A model generated the notes under the pieces. That model made no database searches and was not told where the DNA came from. It saw nothing but the letters and a program-made list of their open reading frames with translations. Shown here piece by piece: positions 45,861-52,119 of a stretch of DNA of 64,000 nucleotides. Source of the stretch: Kutzneria sp. CA-103260 (GTDB lineage: Bacteria; Actinomycetota; Actinomycetes; Mycobacteriales; Pseudonocardiaceae); NCBI RefSeq assembly GCF_018263855.1, contig NZ_CP073318.1, forward strand, positions 7,564,001 through 7,628,000. The letters run 5' to 3'. Position 1 is the stretch's first letter. Each line of letters starts with the position of its first letter. A program made the position numbers and the translations under genes.

Positions 45861-45893
45861 CTGGCCCGGCGACAAGCCCTGTCGCCGGGCCAG
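45861..45893 (+). terminator. Terminator after binding-protein gene 1
   Basis: CTGGCCCGGCGACA / TGTCGCCGGGCCAG, a perfect 14-bp stem with loop AGCCC, 24 bp past the stop. Confidence 0.85.
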
Positions 45894-46013
45894 CGTCACA
45901 ACTGGGGAGATTTCACCCAAGGTGCACGCCGGGCGACTGGCCGTGACCGCGGGGGCAGGCCATCCGATCGACGAAGTCGCATCGGTTTCGGAGGAACAAC
46001 GGAGGTCAGTTCG

Positions 46014-47705
46014 ATGGGCAGAAGGAAGGTGCTGGCGCTGGCGGCGCCGGTCCTCGCGGCGGCGCTCACCCTGAGCGCCTGCGGCGGGGGCGGGGGCGGC
46101 GGCCAGTTGCCGCCGGCCGACATCAAGGCCGGCGTGAACGACATCAACCCGCAGCCGGACAGCAACATCAAGGACGGCGGCACACTCCAGTTCGCCATCG
46201 ACTCGCCGTCCGCGAACTGGAACCAGAACCAGGTCGACGGCAACGACGTGGCCAGCGCCCGAATGTCCAACACGCTGATGCCGTGGATCTTCACCGAGGC
46301 CGCGGACGGCTCGCTCAACCTGAACAAGGACTACCTGACCTCGGCGGACGTGGTGTCCACCAGCCCGCAGGTGCTCGAGTTCAAGATCAACCCCAAGGCG
46401 AAGTGGTCCAACGGCCGAGCCTTCACCTGGGAGGACTTCCAGGCCCAGTGGAAGGCCCAGAACGGCACCAACCCGGCCTACCAGCCCAACAGCACGACCG
46501 GCTACGAGAACATCGCCAGCGTCGAGCGGGGCTCGGACGACCAGGACGTCAAGATCACCTTCGCCCAGCCGTTCGGTGAGTGGAAGGCGCTGTTCAGCCC
46601 GCTGTACCCGAAGGAGCTGAACTCCGACCCGAACGAGTTCAACACCGGCTGGGTGGACGCGCCGAAGATCACCGCCAACGCGTTCAAGATCGGCAAGATC
46701 GACCTGACCGCGAAGACCGTCGAGGTCGTGAAGGACCCGAACTGGTGGGGCAAGCCGGCGCACCTGGACAGCATCCTGTTCAAGGTGCTGACCCGTCCGT
46801 CGATGCCCGACGCGATGGCCTCGGGCGCGATCGACGTGGCCGACACCAACGCGCTGCTGGACGCCATCACCCGCTACAAGTCCATGCCGAACGTCACCCT
46901 GCACCAGGCGCTCGCGCCGGACACCGTGCACATGACGCTCAACGGCGGCGACGGCCGCCTGCTGGCCGATCAGAAGCTGCGCCAAGCCGTGTTCAAGGCG
47001 GTTGACCGGCAGTCCATCGCCAACGCCGAGATCGGCAAGATCACGCCCAACCCGCCGCTGCTGAACAACCACATCTTCGCCAAGGGCACCAAGGAGTACA
47101 AGGACAACTCCGGCGGCCTGCAGTTCAGCGCGGACGAGGCCAAGAAGGCGTTGGACGCGCTGGGCTGGAAGCAGAACGGCCAGTACCGGTCCAAGGACGG
47201 CAAGGAACTGGACCTGACCTACGTCAGCTCCAGCACGCCCGCCTCGGACGACACCGGCAAGATCCTGCAGCAGCAGCTGGCCCAGGTCGGCATCAAGGTC
47301 ACCATCAACGCGGTGCCCACCGCCGACTTCTTCCCGAAGTACGTCAACGTGGGCAACTTCGACCTGACCACCTTCCGCTGGATCGCCGGCAGCGCGCCGG
47401 TGTCGGGCCAGAAGGGCGCCTACGTGATCGACCTGAAGAACCCGGCCAACGTGCAGCAGAACTTCGGGCACGTCGGCAACGAGGCGATCAACGACGCGTT
47501 CAGCAAGGCCGGCTCCGAGCTGGACGACGCCAAGCGGGTGGATGACGTCAACGCCATCGACGCCCAGCTGTGGGATGTCGCCGGCGAGCTGCCGCTGTAC
47601 CAGGTGCCGGGCTCCGTGGCCACCAAGAAGACCGTGGCCAACTACGGCGCGATGGGCTTCGCCACCAACCCGATCGACTACGCCGCCATCGGCTTCACCA
47701 AGTAG
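46014..47705 (+). CDS. Family 5 substrate-binding lipoprotein 2
   Basis: A 563-residue paralogue of the preceding receptor: lipobox LSACGGG, then GVNDINPQP, QFAIDSPSANWNQNQVDG, FKINPKAKWSNGRAFTWEDF and FNTGWVDAPKITANAFKIG. A strong ribosome site (GGAGG) precedes ATG 46014. It is set off from the operon by a terminator on its upstream side, so it is transcribed on its own or by read-through. It probably feeds the same importer with a different ligand range. Confidence 0.92.
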   Translation: MGRRKVLALAAPVLAAALTLSACGGGGGGGQLPPADIKAGVNDINPQPDSNIKDGGTLQFAIDSPSANWNQNQVDGNDVASARMSNTLMPWIFTEAADGSLNLNKDYLTSADVVSTSPQVLEFKINPKAKWSNGRAFTWEDFQAQWKAQNGTNPAYQPNSTTGYENIASVERGSDDQDVKITFAQPFGEWKALFSPLYPKELNSDPNEFNTGWVDAPKITANAFKIGKIDLTAKTVEVVKDPNWWGKPAHLDSILFKVLTRPSMPDAMASGAIDVADTNALLDAITRYKSMPNVTLHQALAPDTVHMTLNGGDGRLLADQKLRQAVFKAVDRQSIANAEIGKITPNPPLLNNHIFAKGTKEYKDNSGGLQFSADEAKKALDALGWKQNGQYRSKDGKELDLTYVSSSTPASDDTGKILQQQLAQVGIKVTINAVPTADFFPKYVNVGNFDLTTFRWIAGSAPVSGQKGAYVIDLKNPANVQQNFGHVGNEAINDAFSKAGSELDDAKRVDDVNAIDAQLWDVAGELPLYQVPGSVATKKTVANYGAMGFATNPIDYAAIGFTK

Positions 47706-47721
47706 TCGTCGGATCGACCGA

Positions 47722-47757
47722 AAAGCGCCCGGCCGGGTTCTCCCGGCCGGGCGCTTT
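47722..47757 (+). terminator. Terminator after binding-protein gene 2
   Basis: AAAGCGCCCGGCCGGG / CCCGGCCGGGCGCTTT, a perfect 16-bp stem with loop TTCT, 16 bp past the stop, ending in T's on either strand. A classic bidirectional terminator between converging genes. Confidence 0.92.
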
Positions 47758-47945
47758 CGTGTCTGGAACCTGAGTCCGTCTCAGCGACAAGGGCCGGGAC
47801 GGGGGCACTGCGTGCCACACCGCACCGACCCCCAGTTAGTCAGTGCGGGGCGACGGTGCCACCCGCGTCCCGGCAGTGTCCATGACACACAACGCCACTG
47901 TCGGCTCGCTGTCTTGACCCCGCCGCCCCGCTCTGACCTGGGGAA

Positions 47946-49643
47946 TTACTTGGCCCAGCCCATGTCCTGGAAGTGGAAGCTGGCCAGGCCCGTGTTGCCC
48001 ATGTTGGCCAGGCCGTTGCGGCAGGCCACGATGGACGGCCGCTGGTAGAGCGGCAGCGAGTGGCCCAGCGCCCACACCTGCTTGTCCACCTCGTTGAGCA
48101 GCGCGTAGCGCTTGGTCTGGTCCAACTCGGCCGACGCCTGCGCCAGCAGGTCGTTGATCTTCTCGTCGCCGATCCGGCCGACGTTGCCCTGCTCGCCGGC
48201 GCCGGTGGTGAACCAGCTCTGGGCGTTGTTGACCGGCGGCCCGCTGTCGCCCATCTGCGCGAAGTTGGCGAAGTCGAAGTCGCCGGGCGTGATGTGCTGG
48301 TCGAAGAAGGTGTTCGGGTCGTCCTGCACGATCTGCAGGTCGACGCCGAGCGTCGCGAGCTGCTGCTGAACCAGCTGGGCCTCGTCCAGCGAGGACTTCG
48401 CGCCGGCCGAGATGGCGTCCCGGATGGTCAGCTGCTTGCCGTTCTTGCTGCGGAACTTGGCCCCGGCCGGCTGCGTCCAGCCGTCGGCGTCCAGCTCCTT
48501 CTTGGCCTCGTCCGGGTTGTAGAGATAGCCGGCCGAGTTGTCCTGGTAGCCGGGGAAGCCGGGCAGGAAGATGTGGTTGCCCAGCGGCTGCGCGTTGGGG
48601 ATCAGCTGGCCGATTTCGGCCTTGGCGATCGGGTCGCGGTTGATGCCCTTGACCAGGGCGACCCGCAGCTTCTGGTCGTTGAGGATGGAGTTGCCGGCCC
48701 CGTTGAACACGATCTCGCGGTAGTTGGGCAGGTTGGCCCGCCGCAGCGTCACGTTCTTCATCGCCGAGGTGCGCTTGTACGCGTCGAGGTTGGACGAGAC
48801 GCCCGCGAAGTCGAACGCGCCGCTGGCCAGGCCGTCGACCTCGACGTTGGTGCTGGAGTAGTACTTGAAGACGATCTTGTCCAGCTTGGGCTTGTCACCC
48901 CACCAGTTCGGGTCGGGCACCACGGTGACGTTGTTGCCGGTCTTGTCCAGGTTGCCGATCTTGAACGGCCCGCCGGTGACCTTCGGCGCGTCGGCCCAGC
49001 CCTTGTTGAACTCGTTCGGGTCCGAGGTCAGCGACTTCGGGTAGAGCACGTTGAACAGGTTGGCCCATTCCGCGAGCTTCGGGTTGTAGGTGACGGTGAA
49101 GTCGTAGTCGTCACTGCCCTTGCTGATGTCGGAGATGCTGGCGTAGCCGGCCGTGCTCAGCGGCTGGTAGGCGGTGTTCTTGCCATTGAGCGCCTGCCAC
49201 TGGGACTGGTAGTCGACCCAGGTGATGGGCGTGCCGTCGCTCCACTTGGCCTTGGGGTTGAGCTTGTACTCGACCTTCTGCGGATCGGTGGACACCAGCT
49301 TGGCCGATTCCACGTAGTCCGGGTCGGGGCCCCAGTTGCCGGAGGCGTCCGAGATGGCCGGCGTCGGCTCGAACGACTGCACGACCGGCGGGATGTCACC
49401 GTTGGTGGCGTCCACCGCGAGCATGTTGAAGTTCGCCGGGTACGCCTCGATGCCCCATTGCAGAATGCCGCCGTCCTTCACCTGGTCCCGCGGCGTCGGG
49501 TTGATGTCGTTCTGCCCGATCTGCTTGGTGGGCGGCGGCGCGGAGGAACCTGCCGATCCCCCACAGGCCGACAACAGCAGCGCGGACGCGGTCACCGAAA
49601 CGGCGACCGCGAGCAGCGCGCGTGGCGTTCGACTCACGAGCAT
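47946..49643 (-). CDS. Family 5 substrate-binding lipoprotein 3
   Basis: A 565-residue third paralogue on the opposite strand: lipobox LLSACGGS, then GQNDINPTP, QWGIEAYPANFNMLAVDATN, YKLNPKAKWSDGTPITWVDY and FNKGWADAPKVTGGPFKIG. The ATG at 49643 has AAGGGGAAGG before it. It converges on binding-protein gene 2. More diverged than the other two from each other, especially in the C-terminal half, which implies another ligand. Confidence 0.92.
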   Translation of the reverse strand: MLVSRTPRALLAVAVSVTASALLLSACGGSAGSSAPPPTKQIGQNDINPTPRDQVKDGGILQWGIEAYPANFNMLAVDATNGDIPPVVQSFEPTPAISDASGNWGPDPDYVESAKLVSTDPQKVEYKLNPKAKWSDGTPITWVDYQSQWQALNGKNTAYQPLSTAGYASISDISKGSDDYDFTVTYNPKLAEWANLFNVLYPKSLTSDPNEFNKGWADAPKVTGGPFKIGNLDKTGNNVTVVPDPNWWGDKPKLDKIVFKYYSSTNVEVDGLASGAFDFAGVSSNLDAYKRTSAMKNVTLRRANLPNYREIVFNGAGNSILNDQKLRVALVKGINRDPIAKAEIGQLIPNAQPLGNHIFLPGFPGYQDNSAGYLYNPDEAKKELDADGWTQPAGAKFRSKNGKQLTIRDAISAGAKSSLDEAQLVQQQLATLGVDLQIVQDDPNTFFDQHITPGDFDFANFAQMGDSGPPVNNAQSWFTTGAGEQGNVGRIGDEKINDLLAQASAELDQTKRYALLNEVDKQVWALGHSLPLYQRPSIVACRNGLANMGNTGLASFHFQDMGWAK

Positions 49644-49761
49644 GCCTTCCCCTTGAAGCCCCCAGTTCCCAGTTCGCACCCTATGCAGGCACGGGTCGAG
49701 TCTTCCGCGTTTCCCACCCTGCGGGAACCTACGGATGGCGGGCTGGGCAGGATGTCACTCC

Positions 49762-50688
49762 ATGGGCTTTCGGACGCGCGCTGTACGCCACTGCCTGGCC
49801 GCCGTGGCCCTTGTCCTGGTCGTCTGCGCCGTGGTGGCCACTTTCTCAGCCCTCACCCTGGCCTCGGCCCGCTCCGACCTGGCCCCGCTCACTGCCCGGG
49901 CCCAGGCCCACGTCGCCGCCGTCGACCACGATGCGGACACCGCCACCGTCACGTGGACTCCGCCCTCCGGTCCTCCGGCCCGCGCCACCGTCGAGCTCGA
50001 CGGCTCGGCGCCCGCCCCTGGCGCCACCGTGCCCGTCGGCTACGACCCCTCGAACCCCTCGCATGCCGTCATCCCCGGCGCGGTGTCCCTCATCGCCGCT
50101 GACCGCTCCAGTGGCGAACTTCTCTTCATCGCCATCGTCGCGGTCGTTCTGCTCATCGTCACCGCTGTGCGCCTGCTTTCCCGCCTGGGGCTCACTCGCC
50201 GGCCCCAGGTCCGGGTCCCGGTGCGCCGGGTCCGCATCCAGTCCGGTCTTCTGGCCCGCTCGTGGCTGGAGACCGAGGACATTCCCCGCCGCTGGGTCCC
50301 CGTCTATTTCGAGCCGGCGTTGATCACCCTCCCCACCCCCACCACCGTCGCCTTTTTCGGTGATCCCCGCCGCAACCGCCTGGTCGCCGCAGTCATCGAC
50401 GACACCGTGCTCTATCCGTCCGGCCGGGTCGTCAAGGACGACCCGCGGGGCCGGCGGGTCGACAACCCGTCCGAGATCGACGATTCCGTCCGTGCACGCG
50501 CCGTGACCACCTTGGGTCTGCTCCCGCAGCTCCGGGCCGACGCCGTCTTGATCGTCCCCGCGCCGCTGATCGGCCTGCTCTGGGCGTTCCTGGATGGCGG
50601 CGGCGTCTGGAGTTGGCTCGGCGCCACCGTGATCACCGCGGCGTTGGCCCTCTGGTTGGCCGCTCTCCGCGGCTCCGACCCGTCGTGA
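49762..50688 (+). CDS. DUF3592-like membrane protein, function unknown
   Basis: A 308-residue protein. TM1 lies at residues about 10-32, followed by an extracytoplasmic beta-rich segment of about 80 residues (AHVAAVDHDADTATVTWTPP, then TVPVGYDPSNPSHAVIP) of the DUF3592 kind. TM2 is at LFIAIVAVVLLIVTAVRLL, then a cytoplasmic region and two C-terminal TM helices (VLIVPAPLIGLLWAFL; WSWLGATVITAALALWLA). No catalytic motif. Divergent from binding-protein gene 3. Confidence 0.72.
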   Translation: MGFRTRAVRHCLAAVALVLVVCAVVATFSALTLASARSDLAPLTARAQAHVAAVDHDADTATVTWTPPSGPPARATVELDGSAPAPGATVPVGYDPSNPSHAVIPGAVSLIAADRSSGELLFIAIVAVVLLIVTAVRLLSRLGLTRRPQVRVPVRRVRIQSGLLARSWLETEDIPRRWVPVYFEPALITLPTPTTVAFFGDPRRNRLVAAVIDDTVLYPSGRVVKDDPRGRRVDNPSEIDDSVRARAVTTLGLLPQLRADAVLIVPAPLIGLLWAFLDGGGVWSWLGATVITAALALWLAALRGSDPS

Positions 50689-50909
50689 TGTACACCACAT
50701 GTAGGCCCACGCCCTCGGATTGCGGTGTTCCGGTGTCACCGGACGGGCTGGATCGTCACCCGTCGTAGCGTCGTACGCCCATCCCAGTGTCCCGATCATC
50801 CTCCGAATCGGTGGAGTTGGGCTTGCCCTCTTCGGGTGTCCGCTTTGTCACGGGACCATCACCGCGGGTGGGCGGCTGTCCACCGGAGGTGATGGACGGA
50901 GGTGCCACC

Positions 50910-51104
50910 GTGGGCATGAAGTGGATGGAGCACAAGGTTGTGAAGAACGCCCGTGCTTGGGCCACAGGGGGCATTCCCGGGCAGGCCGGCAAGGACGAGT
51001 GCGTGGTGTGCGGGAAACAGATCCGCAAGCACCGCAAGGTCACCGGCGAGGGCCGTGTCTGCTCCGTGGCCTGCGCCCACTTCTGGGTGGAAAACATGAG
51101 CTGA
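50910..51104 (+). CDS. 64-residue zinc-finger protein
   Basis: Small basic protein starting at GTG 50910 (GGAGG 7 bases upstream) with the sequence VGMKWMEHKVVKNARAWATG at its N-terminus. Two Cys pairs, CVVCGK and CSVACAHFW, about 20 residues apart form a treble-clef/TRASH-like zinc site. A lone domain of this type may bind nucleic acid or a partner protein. No family name can be given. It precedes the two tRNA-fMet genes, which are on the other strand. Confidence 0.68.
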   Translation: MGMKWMEHKVVKNARAWATGGIPGQAGKDECVVCGKQIRKHRKVTGEGRVCSVACAHFWVENMS

Positions 51105-51169
51105 CGGGCTCCCTGCGCCACCGTGCGCCGGGCCCCAACCCCGGCGCACCCCCATTTCCCAGCACCCAC

Positions 51170-51340
51170 CATGGCGAGCGCAGCGAAGCCACACCGATCT
51201 CGGCCAGCGAAGCGAAGCCACACCACTCTGCAAAGCCGGGCGAGCGAAGCGATGCCCGGCGGGGCGAGCGAAGCAACGCCCCGAAAGGGGTGTGGGGGCG
51301 AAGCCCCCACCTCGGGGGTCTGGGGGTCGCCCCCCAGAAC
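51170..51340. repeat. GCGAAGC-rich patch and stable-RNA-downstream element, copy at tRNA-fMet 1
   Basis: The heptamer GCGAAGC occurs about seven times between 51181 and 51310, often inside GAGCGAAGC. From 51286 the text GTGTGGGGGCGAAGCCCCCAC and CTCGGGGGTCTGGGGG, then CCCCCCAG, matches the element at 33066 and 51873. It lies just beyond the tRNA terminator in transcript sense. Confidence 0.65.
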
Positions 51341-51351
51341 AAACGCGAAAA

Positions 51352-51382
51352 ATCCCTGTTTGCCGAATAGGCAAACAGGGAT
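51352..51382 (-). terminator. Terminator of tRNA-fMet copy 1
   Basis: ATCCCTGTTTGCC / GGCAAACAGGGAT, perfect 13-bp stem, 5-base loop, followed on the minus strand by a T run (GGGATTTTTCGC). Begins 13 bases past the tRNA 3' end. Confidence 0.93.
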
Positions 51383-51394
51383 CTCCCGGATTTG

Positions 51395-51468
51395 TAGCGG
51401 GGACAGGATTTGAACCTGCGACCTCTGGGTTATGAGCCCAGCGAGCTACCGAGCTGCTCCACCCCGCG
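51395..51468 (-). tRNA. Initiator tRNA-Met (CAU), copy 1
   Basis: 74 nt from CGCGGGGTGGAGC (5', at 51468) to CCCCGCTA (3'), CCA not encoded. Anticodon loop CTCATAA with anticodon CAT. Initiator features: three consecutive G-C pairs at the end of the anticodon stem (CTGGG/CCCAG) and an unpaired 1-72 position (C against T). The T arm is GCAGG-TTCAAAT-CCTGT. Identical to copy 2. Confidence 0.97.
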
Positions 51469-51480
51469 TCGGTAGTTATT

Positions 51481-51510
51481 ACTCTAGCCCACCCGTCCAC
51501 CGCATTACAA
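51481..51510 (-). promoter_or_regulatory. Promoter of tRNA-fMet copy 1
   Basis: On the minus strand TTGTAA (51510-51505), an 18-bp spacer and TAGAGT (51486-51481), ending 12 bases before the mature 5' end. Same geometry as the promoter of copy 2. Confidence 0.7.
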
Positions 51511-51549
51511 ATCGCCCCCCAATACCCCACCTGACCAGCACTTCTCCCC

Positions 51550-51922
51550 CACAGCACCCGAAGCGAGGGCCGAGGCCCAAAGGCCGGCCCCGACGAGGGA
51601 CGAGAGCCAGGACGGCACACCCAGCCACTCCCGGCCGCGAAGCCCAGGCCTCCCCACACGGGCAGGAAGGCAAGGAAGCAGCTCGCGCGAAGCGCCCAGC
51701 CATGCCCCGCTCCAGGCCCAGAAAGGCAAGCCCTCCGCGCACACCGCCCCCACCACCAGGCCGAGCGAAGCGAAGGCCGAACGCACTCCCGCAGGCCGAG
51801 CGAAGCAAAGGCCGGCCCCCGCGAGCGAAGCGAAGCGGCACGGGCGACGGCGAAGCCGAGCCCGTGGGGGGTGCAGGGGTCGAAGCCCGCCCTGCCTCGG
51901 GGTCTGGGGCGGGAGCCCCAGT
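51550..51922. repeat. GAGCGAAGC-rich patch and stable-RNA-downstream element, copy at tRNA-fMet 2
   Basis: Between the two tRNA genes. GAGCGAAGC-type units recur at about 51760-51840. Then GTGCAGGGGTCGAAGCCCGC, CCTGCC, and CGGGGTCTGGGGCGGGAGCC, CCAG (51871-51922) match the tmRNA copy at 33066 almost base for base. Open frames here are compositional artefacts; no gene is supported. Confidence 0.65.
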
Positions 51923-51934
51923 GAGACGCGAAAA

Positions 51935-51965
51935 ATCCCTGTCTGTGTTTTCCACAGACAGGGAT
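51935..51965 (-). terminator. Terminator of tRNA-fMet copy 2
   Basis: ATCCCTGTCTGTG / CACAGACAGGGAT, perfect 13-bp stem with loop TTTTC, followed on the minus strand by GGGATTTTTCGC. It shares the lower stem with the copy 1 terminator, but the upper stem differs. Confidence 0.93.
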
Positions 51966-51977
51966 CTCCCGGATTTG

Positions 51978-52051
51978 TAGCGGGGACAGGATTTGAACCT
52001 GCGACCTCTGGGTTATGAGCCCAGCGAGCTACCGAGCTGCTCCACCCCGCG
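51978..52051 (-). tRNA. Initiator tRNA-Met (CAU), copy 2
   Basis: Same 74-nt sequence as copy 1, 583 bp away in the same orientation. The flanks GATTTGTAGC before and CGCGTCGGTA after are also shared for a few bases, then diverge. Confidence 0.97.
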
Positions 52052-52063
52052 TCGGTAATAGGA

Positions 52064-52093
52064 ACTATACGGGGTGGTTGCGGCTGGATGCAA
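52064..52093 (-). promoter_or_regulatory. Promoter of tRNA-fMet copy 2
   Basis: On the minus strand TTGCAT (52093-52088), an 18-bp spacer and TATAGT (52069-52064), ending 12 bases before the mature 5' end. Close to the sigma-70 consensus. Confidence 0.8.
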
Positions 52094-52119
52094 ATCAGGT
52101 GTCGCTCACGTGACGGAGG

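Noticed and set aside
51170..51850. GCGAAGC-rich repeats as a CRISPR array
   Set aside because: Units are only 7-9 bp, irregularly spaced and without spacer-like unique segments of constant length; no cas genes.
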